Source of the DNA: Zobellia barbeyronii
GTDB taxonomy: Bacteria > Bacteroidota > Bacteroidia > Flavobacteriales > Flavobacteriaceae
Direction of reading: 5' to 3'
Length of the DNA: 64,000 bases
NCBI RefSeq assembly: GCF_018603515.1
Contig: NZ_JACATN010000002.1
Location: 1-64,000, forward strand
Shown here: in pieces, positions 27,430 through 37,145 of the stretch
Numbering within the stretch: the first letter of the stretch is position 1
Layout of the letters: the number at the start of each line of letters is the position of its first letter
Program-made: the position numbers and the translations under genes
Notes under the pieces: model-generated
Told to the model about the DNA's origin: nothing
The model's input: only the letters and a program-made list of their open reading frames with translations
The model's database searches: none

Positions 27430-29490
27430 TCAAACAGCATCTATTTTATTTGATTTCTTTGGAACAGTAAAATAGATGGTTGTTCCTTGTTTTCGAACAC
27501 TAGAAACCCATATTTTACCTCCATTATTTTCTACCATTTCTTTACAGATAGACAGCCCTAAACCTGAGCCATTTTCATTATTGGTTCCAAAGGTTGATTT
27601 TACATATTTTGTTTTAAAGAGATTAGATCGGGTTTCTAAATCCATTCCAACACCGTTATCCACTACTTCTAATTGGAGTGCATCGTCTTTATCTTCAACC
27701 TTAATATGGATTTCTCCTTTTTGGTTAGTAAATTTAATTGCGTTACCTATTAAATTTCTTAGAATCACATCTAGATGATTCTTATCGCTATAACTAATCG
27801 TATTTTCTGGCACCTCATTTACAATGCTAATCTCCTTCTTTTGAGCCAAAGTGGTTAACACGGAAATACTCTGTTCAGCAATATCATGAAGGTCTATATT
27901 CTTTGGTTCTAATACTATACCATCCATTTGTGTTTTTGCCCATATTAAAAGGTTATTCAGCAATTCTGAAATGCCTTGTATTCCTGATAGAGCTTTGGGC
28001 ATTAAGGATATGTATTGCTCTTTGCTAATAGATACACTTGTAGACATTTTCATAAGGGAATGAAAAGAATTTATTGGCCCTTTAAGATCATGTGCTATAA
28101 TAGAGAACAGCTTATCTTTAGTTCTATTAGACTCGCATAATTCTGCCTCTTTTTGGATTAAGATTTCTTGTTTGGCCTGTAAATTTTTAGTGTATTTTTT
28201 TTGAAGTTTATTGGTTCTGTAAATTAGTATTAAAAATAACGTAGCAACTAAAAGGGCTGCTATGGCAAAATATACGTAGGTTTTTTGTTTAGCAATTGCT
28301 TTGTTCTGCTTCTCTATAAGTTGTTCTTTTTGATTCTCAAACCTCATTTTACTAAGGGCAACTCCAAGACCGTTCTTAAATTTCTCATCGGCCTCTTTTT
28401 CATATCGTAACCTATATTCATTTTGGTAAGCATATGCCTTTTTATCTTCTCCTTTTTCGTGGTATATCTTAGATAGAACTAGATTTGATAGCTGTATAGA
28501 TTTTGAAAGACTTAATCTATTAGCAATTTCCAATCCCTTTAAGCCATATTCTTCGGCTTTTTCTAAATTCTTAAGTCCTAAATACGATTCGGCCAATCCT
28601 ATATAACTGCCTGCATATCCAATACTATAGTCTATTTCATCGCATAATTTTTCTGATTTAATAAACCACTCTAGTGCTTTTGTATAGTTCTTTCTTTCAA
28701 CTGCAATGTCACCTTTTCCAGCATATGCACTAGATAACCAATCTTTCCTATTTTGTTTTTTAAGACCTGGTATCACATTGGTTAGCAAACGCTCAGACTC
28801 TTCAAGGTTTCCCTTTTGCATGTGTAAATGGGCAATACCAAGCGTTGAGACAGCTAATAGATCATCATTATGAGCCTCTAGACTAATTTGCCTTGCTTTC
28901 TCTTGAAAGATTATAGCCGAATCAAAATCCTCATTATAACTATATAAAAAGGCAATATTGCTACTAAGAACGGACATCATACGTGTCTCATTAATTTTTT
29001 CGGCAACAGCTAAGGCTTCTAAATATTTGGTAAGCGCGGTTGCATAATCTCCTTTAAAATGAAAGTCGATTGCAATATTGTTTAAAGCAGCAATTTTTGC
29101 ATCATCCAGATCATAGGTATTTGCAACCTCTAAAGCTTTCTTATTATACTCACTAGCCTTATCCGTTTCTCCTCTTTCTGCATAATAATACCCATAGGTA
29201 GACAGTGCTATACTTTCTCCGTTTTTATATTGAGAAGCAATACTTAAATCATAACTTTCTTTTAATAATATGGCTGTACTGTCAGGATTGGAACGCATAT
29301 TGGTCTCTGCTAATTCCAGAAGTAAATCTATATAATCAGAATTCTGAGTATTGAAATCTGAACTAGATTTTAACTCTACTATTTTAGTAAGCGTACTTTT
29401 TTCTGTCTGCCCTTGAAGATTGACAGAGAAAACAAATACAAGCAAAATAGCAAAGTAAAAACTTTTATTCGCGAAAAAAAATGATGCCAT
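27430..29490 (-). CDS. TPR-repeat sensor histidine kinase
   Basis: A 686-aa membrane protein. Signal-anchor about 8-26. A periplasmic sensor of tetratricopeptide repeats (about 60-390; repeats such as AYAGKGDIAVERKNYTKALEWF) follows. A transmembrane segment (YFAIAALLVATLFLILIY, about 400-420), a short coiled coil and a HisKA domain with SIIAHDLKGPINS (phosphoaccepting His near 468) come next. The HATPase has the N box RNLIGNAIKFT and G boxes (DNGVGMD, GSGLGLSI). No receiver domain is fused. The lone receiver gene at 29727 is the nearest candidate partner. Common Bacteroidetes architecture; ligand unknown. Confidence 0.93.
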   Translation of the reverse strand: MASFFFANKSFYFAILLVFVFSVNLQGQTEKSTLTKIVELKSSSDFNTQNSDYIDLLLELAETNMRSNPDSTAILLKESYDLSIASQYKNGESIALSTYGYYYAERGETDKASEYNKKALEVANTYDLDDAKIAALNNIAIDFHFKGDYATALTKYLEALAVAEKINETRMMSVLSSNIAFLYSYNEDFDSAIIFQEKARQISLEAHNDDLLAVSTLGIAHLHMQKGNLEESERLLTNVIPGLKKQNRKDWLSSAYAGKGDIAVERKNYTKALEWFIKSEKLCDEIDYSIGYAGSYIGLAESYLGLKNLEKAEEYGLKGLEIANRLSLSKSIQLSNLVLSKIYHEKGEDKKAYAYQNEYRLRYEKEADEKFKNGLGVALSKMRFENQKEQLIEKQNKAIAKQKTYVYFAIAALLVATLFLILIYRTNKLQKKYTKNLQAKQEILIQKEAELCESNRTKDKLFSIIAHDLKGPINSFHSLMKMSTSVSISKEQYISLMPKALSGIQGISELLNNLLIWAKTQMDGIVLEPKNIDLHDIAEQSISVLTTLAQKKEISIVNEVPENTISYSDKNHLDVILRNLIGNAIKFTNQKGEIHIKVEDKDDALQLEVVDNGVGMDLETRSNLFKTKYVKSTFGTNNENGSGLGLSICKEMVENNGGKIWVSSVRKQGTTIYFTVPKKSNKIDAV

Positions 29491-29726
29491 TTGGACTTTT
29501 ATTTATGAAAAAGTACAAACAGAAATTAAGAAAACAGCATTTTTTTTGTTAAACGCGTAATTTATAGCTATTTCTCAATAGGAAAACTGAAGAGATTAAC
29601 AGCAAAAGACAGGATTAAAGGAACTATACAAAGCTATATCAGAATTGGAATAAACGTGCTTTGTTCCATTAGAATTCCGGCAAGAAGCGGGTAGTGGTGC
29701 TTCTTTTGTTGAAACTAAAATAATAC

Positions 29727-30104
29727 TTATGCGTTTGCTTTTCTTCCGTAAATTTTATTATAAACTAAATCTATAGATTTATGAAACTCACTTTTCGTAA
29801 AAGGTTTACTTATGAAATCTACACAACCAAGTTCTCTGGCCACCTCTTCAAAATCCTGTTTTGTAGAACTAGATATAAAGGGCATACGATTACCGAACAT
29901 TTCAAGAAAAGAAAGTCCGTTCATGCCTGGCATTTCTATATCGGACATGACAACTTGTGGTTTAGCTATTTGTATGTGCACCCACGCATCATAAGAATCT
30001 TCAAAAGTGAGTACACTGCGCACTAATGGGTGCGTTTTAGCAAGTTTTTCTGCTAAGGACAGCCATAAAGGGGAGTCATCAACAATAATTAATTCAAGTC
30101 TCAT
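29727..30104 (-). CDS. Stand-alone response regulator receiver protein
   Basis: A 125-aa single receiver domain starting MRLELIIVDDSPLW. The acidic pair is DD near residues 9-10. The phosphoacceptor is the D in VMSDIEMPGMNG, the switch Ser/Thr is in FISSSTK, and the conserved Lys is in FISKPFTK. There is no output domain, so it would act CheY-like or pass phosphate on. The ATG at 30104 is used; an upstream TTG (30137) would add 11 unconserved residues. Its gene lies 236 bp before the TPR histidine kinase on the same strand. Confidence 0.9.
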   Translation of the reverse strand: MRLELIIVDDSPLWLSLAEKLAKTHPLVRSVLTFEDSYDAWVHIQIAKPQVVMSDIEMPGMNGLSFLEMFGNRMPFISSSTKQDFEEVARELGCVDFISKPFTKSEFHKSIDLVYNKIYGRKANA

Positions 30105-30285
30105 AAAAAAATCAAATTTGGGGTTTGAGGAGTGCAAATTACCCCATTAACCCATCATGAAAAATAAATTCGGGTGAATAGCTAGAAAACTATCTTTATA
30201 TGTTGAAATACCGCTTTAAACAGCTGTACATCAGGAGAAATTTACATTAAATGGACTACCAAGAATACCAATTCAATTCAAAAAA

Positions 30286-30325
30286 AAGATTCTTTATACC
30301 TGAATACTTAGGTATAAAGAATCTT
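30286..30325 (-). terminator. Terminator of the poxB operon
   Basis: A perfect 16-bp stem AAGATTCTTTATACCT / AGGTATAAAGAATCTT with 8-nt loop, followed by seven T on the minus strand. Confidence 0.85.
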
Positions 30326-30375
30326 CATAAGAAGGGTAGTAAAGTATCAACTTAACTACCATATTATTTTAAATA

Positions 30376-32121
30376 TTAATCAAAATAAGATTGTAATTCC
30401 TTTTTTAAATTCCCCCATTGCTTTTTATCGCCACTAATAACCTGTCCGACTTCTTTTAATTTAGAAGTTCCGAAACCAATAGCTTCCTTTATTCCAATAT
30501 GAGGAGGTAAGGATAAAGCGCCACTACTAACTACAGCGTCTATAATAAATGGCTTTTTACTATTCTTAGCTTGTAGTATGGCAGCATCAATATCTTTGGC
30601 ATGTTCTACACGTACGCCATCTCCGCCACATAGTTTAGCATACTCAGCAAAGTTGACATTGGTTTCGTGTAATGCATCCAGACTGGCTGCTAAGCCTACT
30701 TGTTCCATTTCTAGTTTTACAAAACTCAATTCAGAATTATTGAAAATCAATACTTTTATGGGTAACTCATATTTTACGGCTGTAATAAAATCTTGCATCG
30801 CCATATTAAAAGCACCGTCACCACTCAGACACCAAATTTCTTGTTTAGGATTAGCCATTTGTGCTCCAATTGCAGAAGGTAATCCCACTGCCATAGAACC
30901 GTGATTAAAAGAGCCTATTAAACGTCTTTGACTATGAAAAGAGATATGATGTGCGGCCCAAATTGCGGATGTTCCTGTTTCTACTGTAAAAATAGCATCA
31001 TTAGCAGCATGCTCGTTTACTAAATCTGCAAATATCTGCGGGTGTAAAGGTTCATTCTCTCGAGTAGGGGAAGCCTGCTCTTTCATGTTCTCTCTCCAAT
31101 CTTCAAAGCTCTTTCTTAGTTTATCAACAAAACTGGTGTCCTCTTTCTGTTCAATTTTTGGGTTTAGAATTTCTAAGAAGGATGAAATATCACTCCAAAC
31201 ACCTAGAGAGACAGATGTTCTATTCCCTATATTTTCTTGGCGGATATCTACTTGAATCGTTTTGGTTTCATGTGGTAAAAAATCAATATAAGGGAAATCT
31301 GTTCCCAGCATCAATAGCAAATCGCACTTCATGACGGCATTGTAACCAGATGGGTTTCCTATTAATCCGGTTAACCCTACAACATTATCGGTATCGTGGT
31401 CAAAAATATCACTGGCACGAAGACTATGGGTTATAGGTGCATTCAGTTTTTTAGATAATTCAATTACGGCAGCTCTACTTTCACGACATCCATCACCGGC
31501 TAAAATACCAACTGTTTTGGCACCGTTCAAAAGTTGGGCAGCTTCCATAACTACGGATTCCTCTGGAACCAAACGCGAAACATATTTTTTAATAGGGTGT
31601 ACAAATTGCTGATTATCGGCTTTCATTTCCGCTACATTTGCCGGCAACTCTATTCTACACACGGCATTATTGGCCATTGCAATTTTAATGGCGCGTTGTA
31701 TGACCATTGGGGCTTGCTCAGGAGTTTCTATTATTGCCTGGTAATCACAAACATCATCAAAAACCTTTTTTAAATCAACTTCTTGGAAGAAACTAGTTCC
31801 TTGTTGCTTTTGGTTGATTTGTCCTGTAATTGCAATAACCGGAGTCCGTTCTTTTTTAGCATTATAAAGTCCGTTTATTAAATGGAGGGCTCCAGGACCT
31901 ACCGTTCCTGCACAAACGGCTAAACTTTCTGTGGTTTGGCTATGTCCAAAGGCAGCAAAAGAGGCATTTCCTTCGTGTTTCATTCCTATCCAATCCACGC
32001 CATCACTTTCTTCAATTGCTTTTACAAAAAAGTTAAGGGCATCACCCGTAACTCCATATACTTTTTCTACGCCAACGCTGACTAAAATATCCAATAATTG
32101 TTCTGATACATTTTTGCTCAT
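30376..32121 (-). CDS. poxB: Pyruvate oxidase / pyruvate:quinone dehydrogenase-like ThDP enzyme
   Basis: A 581-aa ThDP- and FAD-dependent enzyme of the PoxB/acetolactate synthase superfamily. The N-terminal Pyr domain has GVTGDALNFF and the catalytic Glu in GMKHEGNASFAA (about 50). The central domain has GILAGDGCRES. The PP domain has the ThDP motif GDGAFNMAMQDF...LIFNNS (GDGx25-30N). PoxB oxidises pyruvate to acetate and CO2, passing electrons to quinone; the length (572 in E. coli) agrees. The C-terminal membrane-binding helix cannot be confirmed by eye. It is the last gene of a three-gene minus-strand operon with a flavodoxin-like reductase and a small membrane protein. Confidence 0.85.
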   Translation of the reverse strand: MSKNVSEQLLDILVSVGVEKVYGVTGDALNFFVKAIEESDGVDWIGMKHEGNASFAAFGHSQTTESLAVCAGTVGPGALHLINGLYNAKKERTPVIAITGQINQKQQGTSFFQEVDLKKVFDDVCDYQAIIETPEQAPMVIQRAIKIAMANNAVCRIELPANVAEMKADNQQFVHPIKKYVSRLVPEESVVMEAAQLLNGAKTVGILAGDGCRESRAAVIELSKKLNAPITHSLRASDIFDHDTDNVVGLTGLIGNPSGYNAVMKCDLLLMLGTDFPYIDFLPHETKTIQVDIRQENIGNRTSVSLGVWSDISSFLEILNPKIEQKEDTSFVDKLRKSFEDWRENMKEQASPTRENEPLHPQIFADLVNEHAANDAIFTVETGTSAIWAAHHISFHSQRRLIGSFNHGSMAVGLPSAIGAQMANPKQEIWCLSGDGAFNMAMQDFITAVKYELPIKVLIFNNSELSFVKLEMEQVGLAASLDALHETNVNFAEYAKLCGGDGVRVEHAKDIDAAILQAKNSKKPFIIDAVVSSGALSLPPHIGIKEAIGFGTSKLKEVGQVISGDKKQWGNLKKELQSYFD

Positions 32122-32169
32122 AATAGTTCTCTTTATGTTTTTAAATTAGATGACCAAGGCATCCGTTTG

Positions 32170-32904
32170 CTATCTATATTCAGGGTTTTCAAAATTCCAG
32201 CGTGTACCGTCATCCCATTCTTTTCTAGAATTACCGTAGGCAGGATACCCACCATTATCTTTCAACATTTTGGCTAGGTGCATTAAGTTATAGCTCATAA
32301 AAGTGGTGTTCCGGTTTGTAAATTCTGAATCAAAACCTACTGGCGGATCTATACTTTCGCCATTCCATTTGGTATCACCATAACTAGGTCCAGGACCCAC
32401 TTTGCCAATCCAACCGGCATCCGCTTGCGGAGGAATACTATATCCTAAATGTTGCAGTGCATATAACATGCCCATAGAACAATGTTTTACCCCATCTTCA
32501 TTACCGGTAACTATACAACCACCAGCTTTACCGTAGTACACATATTGCCCTTTATCATTCTGGTAACCACTCATAGCATATAAGCGTTCAATAAGTTTAG
32601 ATGCTATAGAGGAGCGCTCGCCCAACCAAATTGGAGTACCAATAACCAAGATATCAGCAGCCATAATCTTTTCATAAATACCTGGCCACTCATCTGTATC
32701 ATAACCTTCCTTTGTCATATCTGGTTGCACACCTACGGGAATATCATAATCTGCAAGGCGAAGTATTTCTACATCAACCCCTTCAGATTCCATAATTTTC
32801 ATGGATACATCCATTAGATTTCGTGTGTGACTTTTTGAAGGCGATTTTTTCAATGTACAGTTTACAAACACTGCTTTTAACGTACTTAAGTCTATCTTTT
32901 TCAT
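32170..32904 (-). CDS. NAD(P)H-dependent FMN reductase / flavodoxin-fold oxidoreductase
   Basis: A 244-aa flavodoxin-like protein. Seen: AVFVNCTLKKSPSKSHTRNL (FMN phosphate loop, about 11-30), ADILVIGTPIWLGERSSIASKLIERL (about 84-110, the usual GTPiy.g..s...K region), YYGKAGGCIVTGNEDG (about 123-138). It probably reduces quinones or flavins with NAD(P)H in the cytosol. It lies between a small membrane protein (13 bp upstream) and PoxB (48 bp downstream), so it is likely part of a pyruvate/quinone redox module. Confidence 0.82.
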   Translation of the reverse strand: MKKIDLSTLKAVFVNCTLKKSPSKSHTRNLMDVSMKIMESEGVDVEILRLADYDIPVGVQPDMTKEGYDTDEWPGIYEKIMAADILVIGTPIWLGERSSIASKLIERLYAMSGYQNDKGQYVYYGKAGGCIVTGNEDGVKHCSMGMLYALQHLGYSIPPQADAGWIGKVGPGPSYGDTKWNGESIDPPVGFDSEFTNRNTTFMSYNLMHLAKMLKDNGGYPAYGNSRKEWDDGTRWNFENPEYR

Positions 32905-32917
32905 AATATTTATATTC

Positions 32918-33331
32918 TTATTTCCCTATTGTTTTCACTGTAACCACACCAAATACAATATGCCCAATAAGCATGGCTACTGCCCGCATTTGCATTGTAC
33001 CATTTACTGGTGGCATTGTTAAAATCATACCCATTACTTTCATTCCTATCTGAGCCAGAATAACTGCTGCAACTCCAAAAACAATTCCCTTTAGCCAGAG
33101 ATTATTAATGTGCACATTAGGCGCAAAAACAAATCCGTAGCCCAGTGCAAAAAGAATCCCCATCATAAAGTGCATAATCCAGCCAACCACAATTGGTACG
33201 CCCATAGCGCCAGCTAATAATTTCCACGGTGCCATCTCGGGCATGCCCAAATTAGGTGCCATTATCATAACAATGGTCATGACTATTGTTCCTACTATTC
33301 CTGCTAAGAAATACTTTGTAATGTTGTTCAT
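32918..33331 (-). CDS. Small four-helix membrane protein (DUF6789-like)
   Basis: A 137-aa protein with four hydrophobic helices: about 7-28, 43-68, 80-105, 115-134. It is Met- and Gly-rich (GTIVMTIVMIMAPNLGMPEMAPWKLLAGAMG). It resembles small DUF6789-type integral membrane proteins of Bacteroidetes with unknown function. First gene of the operon with the flavodoxin-fold reductase and PoxB, so a link to membrane redox or pyruvate stress is inferred from context only. Confidence 0.7.
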   Translation of the reverse strand: MNNITKYFLAGIVGTIVMTIVMIMAPNLGMPEMAPWKLLAGAMGVPIVVGWIMHFMMGILFALGYGFVFAPNVHINNLWLKGIVFGVAAVILAQIGMKVMGMILTMPPVNGTMQMRAVAMLIGHIVFGVVTVKTIGK

Positions 33332-33854
33332 ATTATGGTATTAAGATTGTTAAAATTCAATTTTTAAAAACGGCAAAACCTATCTGGTCCGTTAGCTTTG
33401 GATGTGTATATAACTTATTCTTTAGCAATAGAAAGCGTAGGTAGCTCTTGGAGATGGGCTGTAATTAAAATAGGAATACATCTAGTAACAAGATATTAAG
33501 ATGGTATTCTTTATTAGTATGCAAGATATGTGTTATGTTACCCGGCTTTTAACCCAATCAAAACCAATGTTGACGCAGATTTTCTAGCTTATCCTTTTCA
33601 GAGAAAACCAATGCATGGGTTTAAGTCACCAATAATAATTGTTGTAGCATGTAAATTGATAAGGTATAAAACAGACAATAGCCAAATGCCTTACGCGCTA
33701 GTTTTCCATCAATTCGTTTTTAAGTTTAATGCTGCTATAGTGCAAAAAATAGCTATTTTTAAGGCACCAAGTAATATTATAAGTTTATGGCTTGGTTGTA
33801 CTAACTAACGAATAGGTAAAGTTTCCCCATTTATCTCAAATCAGTAAAACCCGA
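33332..33854. other. Intergenic region with possible decayed membrane ORF
   Basis: 523 bp between divergent operons. On the minus strand, about 33795-33535, one frame reads as hydrophobic protein-like sequence (KLIILLGALKIAIFCTIAALN... WLLSVLYLINLHATTIIIG) interrupted by four stops. It could be a decayed small membrane-protein gene. I could not identify the parent family. The promoters of both flanking operons should also be here. Confidence 0.35.
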
Positions 33855-35198
33855 ATGAAAAAAGAAGACCTACAGGATAAAAATCAACTTTCAGTAACTA
33901 ATGAAGGTGAGAATCATACCAATTTCAGTCAGCCTGAAAAAGATAAAATTATTGAAAGGCAACTGCGTTTTCAAGACCTCTTAATTAGTATTTCAACAAA
34001 GTACATTAATTCGGATTTATCGGATATAGACAAGTTAATTAGGGCCTCCTTACAGCAAATAGGGGAGTTTGTGGAATCTGACCGAAGCTATATTTTCTCC
34101 TATGATTTTGTAAATAATACCACTTCCAACACCTATGAGTGGTGTTCTGAAGGCATAGAACCGGAACTAGATAATTTGCAGGACATTCCCGTAGATTATA
34201 TTCCACAGTGGATAGAAGCACACAAAAAGGGAGAACCATTTTTTGTGGAAGATGTAAGTACATTACCAGAAGACGGTGAGCATGGTTTACGAGCGGTTTT
34301 AGAACCACAGGGCATAAAAAGCTTGATTACCATTCCGAAAATCAAAAACAACGAGCTGATTGGCTTTATAGGTTTTGATTCGGTTAAAAAAATTAATAAG
34401 TATGATGATAATGAAAAGGATATCCTTTTTGTTTATGCCAATATGTTGGTTAATGTCATACAGCGTAAAGAGAGCGAAGAACGCATAAAGGAGCAAGAGA
34501 AGAAAAAGGAAGAATTGCTAAAGAACTTATCGCTCCAGAATGAAGAATTAAGTGAGTATGCCCATGTGGTATCTCATGATTTAAAAGCACCACTTATAAA
34601 TATTCACACTTTGGTGAGTTGGTTCATAGATGACAATGCAGACGCCATAGATGAGGACACGATGCAACCCTTACACCAGGCCCTGTTTAATGTTGAAAAG
34701 ATGAACTTTTTAATAAAGGGAATTTTAGATTATTCAACGATTGATAAGATTGAATCCGAAGACAAACAAGTAGATTTTAATGAACTTATTAAAGAGGTTT
34801 TAGAAACCATTTTAGTTCCCGACCATGTAGAAATTAAGGTGCAAGAAAACATGCCCAGTTTGTTTGGAAACACGTGGCGGTTTAAACAGGTTTTTCAGAA
34901 TCTAATCCAAAATTCCATAAACTATGGTAAAGAGGAGCAGGGAAGGGTAGAAGTGGGCTATACGGATAAAGGGGATCATTATGAGTTTTTTGTAAAGGAT
35001 AATGGTATTGGTATTAAGGCCGCTTATTTTGAACGGATATTCAAAATTTTTACCAAATTAGAAAGCACCGGTTCTTCTTCTGGTATAGGCTTGTCCATCG
35101 TAAAAAGAATCATTAAATATTATAACGGTTCCATTTGGTTAGAAAGTGAAGAGGGCGTGGGTACTACGTTTTACTTTACGCTTTTGAAGACAGCGTAA
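33855..35198 (+). CDS. GAF-domain sensor histidine kinase (cytosolic)
   Basis: A 447-aa protein without signal or membrane segments. GAF domain about 40-205 (DRSYIFSYDF..., SLITIPKIKNNELIGFIGFDSV). A coiled coil follows (about 205-235). HisKA has YAHVVSHDLKAPLINI with the phospho-His near 240. HATPase motifs are FQNLIQNSINYG (N box), DNGIGI and SGIGLSIVKRII. The architecture matches soluble GAF-HK proteins common in Flavobacteriaceae. No regulator gene adjoins. It is followed after 12 bp by a run of broken genes. Confidence 0.92.
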   Translation: MKKEDLQDKNQLSVTNEGENHTNFSQPEKDKIIERQLRFQDLLISISTKYINSDLSDIDKLIRASLQQIGEFVESDRSYIFSYDFVNNTTSNTYEWCSEGIEPELDNLQDIPVDYIPQWIEAHKKGEPFFVEDVSTLPEDGEHGLRAVLEPQGIKSLITIPKIKNNELIGFIGFDSVKKINKYDDNEKDILFVYANMLVNVIQRKESEERIKEQEKKKEELLKNLSLQNEELSEYAHVVSHDLKAPLINIHTLVSWFIDDNADAIDEDTMQPLHQALFNVEKMNFLIKGILDYSTIDKIESEDKQVDFNELIKEVLETILVPDHVEIKVQENMPSLFGNTWRFKQVFQNLIQNSINYGKEEQGRVEVGYTDKGDHYEFFVKDNGIGIKAAYFERIFKIFTKLESTGSSSGIGLSIVKRIIKYYNGSIWLESEEGVGTTFYFTLLKTA

Positions 35199-35209
35199 GT
35201 TGTAGTTAC

Positions 35210-35485
35210 ATGGATAGCTTTTTACCTTCTAAATTAGAAAAAAGGAAACAAATGAATTTTACCGCACCTACTTTTTATTTTGATTATGAGTCCGATGAAA
35301 TTAAAGATTTTGTCAAAGAGTTTAGAAGCGATACTATTTCAAAAAAGGAAAAAGCGAAGCGCTTGTATCTCAAAGTAAGAGACAGCTATAGATATGACCC
35401 GTACTCCCTAAGTTTCTTAAAAGAGCACTATAGAGCAAGTTATTTGGTAACACAGAAAAAAGGGCATTGCTATGACTACAGCACC
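35210..35485 (+). pseudogene. Transglutaminase-like protein, N-terminal remnant
   Basis: About 90 residues (FYFDYESDEIKDFV..., KAKRLYLKVRDSYRYDPYSL, ASYLVTQKKGHCYD) look like the start of a bacterial transglutaminase-like protein, up to the catalytic Cys region GHCYD. There the sequence runs into unrelated DNA: the open frame continues for about 20 low-quality residues to 35539. The catalytic His and Asp halves are missing, so it is a 3'-truncated remnant. The join to the next fragment lies near 35470-35490. Confidence 0.65.
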
Positions 35486-35489
35486 AAAA

Positions 35490-35682
35490 AAAACCAGACG
35501 ACCTTACTCTTGCTTCTAAAACCAAGTATACAAATCTAATTATTGGCGGACACACTCATACTTTTTTAGACAAACCAACCGTAGTAAAAAACACTACAGA
35601 CAAAGATATCTTGGTTAACCAAGTTGGTTGCTTTGGTATAAATATAGGGAGAGTAGATTTTAATTTCGACGGGTTTACCTAG
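35490..35682 (+). pseudogene. 5'-nucleotidase / metallophosphatase, C-terminal remnant
   Basis: In the frame of 35490 the DNA reads about 63 codons ending in TAG: LTLASKTKYTNLIIGGHTHTF, LDKPTVVKNTTDKDILVNQV, GCFGINIGRVDF. GGHTHTFLDKP is the last metal-binding motif of calcineurin-like 5'-nucleotidases. The rest of the enzyme is absent and there is no start codon, so only the 3' end survives, fused out of frame to the transglutaminase remnant. Confidence 0.65.
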
Positions 35683-35972
35683 AGAATTCTCCAATGGGAT
35701 GCGGAGCCATAAAACCAATGCATGGAACATCTACAGAAATAAAAAGAATGTATGTTTCTCCAAAGGCGAGAGGAAATGGTATTGCCACTAAAATATTAAA
35801 GGAGTTATAATCTTGGACAGCCAAATTAGGGTATACATCTTGTATTTTAGAAACCGAAATAAGACAAACAGAAGCAGTAGCTCTATACAAAAAGAACAAC
35901 TACAAAATAACACTACACTACGGACAATATCTCAATGTAGAAAATAGCCTCTGTTTTAAAAAAGAAATTTAG
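35683..35972 (+). pseudogene. GNAT acetyltransferase remnant with in-frame stop
   Basis: The frame GCGAIKP..., TEIKRMYVSPKARGNGIATK, ILKEL then TAA, SWTAKLGYTSCILETEIRQT, EAVALYKKNNYKI, ending TAG 35970-35972, is a clear GNAT C-terminal half with the acetyl-CoA loop (R-G-N-G-I-A). One internal stop codon and the lost N-terminus make it non-functional. It begins directly where the 5'-nucleotidase remnant ends. Confidence 0.7.
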
Positions 35973-35992
35973 AACGAAAACCTAATCTAGTC

Positions 35993-36748
35993 ATGACAAA
36001 AAGACCATATCTATTAAGACTGTGCATATTATCGACATTTATTTGGGTTAATACTCAAGCTCAATTGGATAAAACACAAAATATAGATACTTCTACCGAT
36101 TACGGAAAGTTGATTTTCTTTGATGATTTTGAAAGAAATGAGTCTCAAGAATTAAAGGATGAAGTAGGAAATAATTGGACTACTAGTAGTGATAAAACAG
36201 CAAAAGGGCATAAAGAAGTTGACCTAAAAGATGGTCTAATGCATATTTATATACACAAAGAGGCAAATCACGCAGTTTCTGTAAGACAAAAAATGAATTT
36301 CAAGGATGGTACTATTGAAATGGATTTTAAATTGAATCATCTGGAGGATATTTTAGTTTTAAACATTGCAGACCCTACTTGCAAATCGGTACATGCAGGT
36401 CATTTAATAAACGTAAAAATAAAAACTGGGTCTGTAGAATTACAAGATTTAAAAACAGGTGTTTTCCTTTTAGAACATGTAAAAGCTCGAAAAGAAAAAA
36501 ACCTTACCAAAGAGCAAAAATTACTCATTAAATCAAAATCAAAAAAAATTTCTAATACAATTGAGTTGGGTAAATGGATGCATGTTGTAGCTCAAATACA
36601 AGAAGAAAAGCTAACCGTTATTATTAATGGAAAGGAAATTGGAAGTTTTGTGTCAAATGGTATTGGACATCATGCAAAAAGTCTCCTACGCATTTTGGTT
36701 CCAAGAAAAGTAACAGTTGACAACCTTAAAATATGGAGAAAAAAATAA
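35993..36748 (+). CDS. Exported concanavalin-like (DUF1080-type) protein
   Basis: A 251-aa protein with a signal peptide (about 1-24, ending VNTQAQ). The mature part is a beta-sandwich of the DUF1080/LamG kind: IFFDDFERNE, NNWTTSSDKTAKGHKEVDLKDG, MHIYIHKEANHAVSVRQKMNF, DGTIEMDFKL, and near the end WMHVVAQIQEEKLTVIINGKEIGSF...VDNLKIW. Relatives bind or cleave carbohydrate, often next to sulfatases. No catalytic residues are identifiable. The gene follows the pseudogene cluster by 20 bp and appears intact. Confidence 0.6.
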   Translation: MTKRPYLLRLCILSTFIWVNTQAQLDKTQNIDTSTDYGKLIFFDDFERNESQELKDEVGNNWTTSSDKTAKGHKEVDLKDGLMHIYIHKEANHAVSVRQKMNFKDGTIEMDFKLNHLEDILVLNIADPTCKSVHAGHLINVKIKTGSVELQDLKTGVFLLEHVKARKEKNLTKEQKLLIKSKSKKISNTIELGKWMHVVAQIQEEKLTVIINGKEIGSFVSNGIGHHAKSLLRILVPRKVTVDNLKIWRKK

Positions 36749-37145
36749 TTTTATAATCCAACCATACTAATATACTCAATTATAATAGTTAGGAATTGTT
36801 TTAGTTTTCTGACCGTATTATAGTACACCATCTTCAAAGTGGTCTCTTTTTATAGTTTTCACCCGTTGTCCTATTATAAGAGGTTCTCAATCATCATTTC
36901 GGTTTACTCAAATTTTGTACTTGAAAAGGGTTTTAAGCTTCTGAAAGCTGCTTTTTAATCTATTTTCAGGTTGGAATCACCAAAATACAGTCTTATAATG
37001 ATTAAACACGTGTAATAAACCGCGTAAAATACATAAATACCCATTGGTTGTACAAGTACTTACCATTTAAGGATATATATATTTGTAAGTAGTAGCAAGA
37101 ACAGAATTAGTAAAATAAAAAATCATATTAAAACAACAATCCATT
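36749..37145. other. Intergenic region with one promoter candidate
   Basis: 397 bp, AT-rich, no gene supported on either strand. The only signal I see is the TATATTTG at 37078-37085 listed separately. Confidence 0.4.
37078..37085 (+). promoter_or_regulatory. Bacteroidota -7 element (TATATTTG)
   Basis: TATATTTG matches TAnnTTTG and lies 60 bp before the monooxygenase start. A TTG pair upstream (37044-37050) is farther away than the usual 17-23 bp, so the -33 box is uncertain. Confidence 0.4.

Noticed and set aside
33530-33808. 92-codon plus-strand frame
   Set aside because: Low-complexity mixture without domain or start signal. The opposite strand looks slightly more protein-like but has four stops, so neither is called as a gene.
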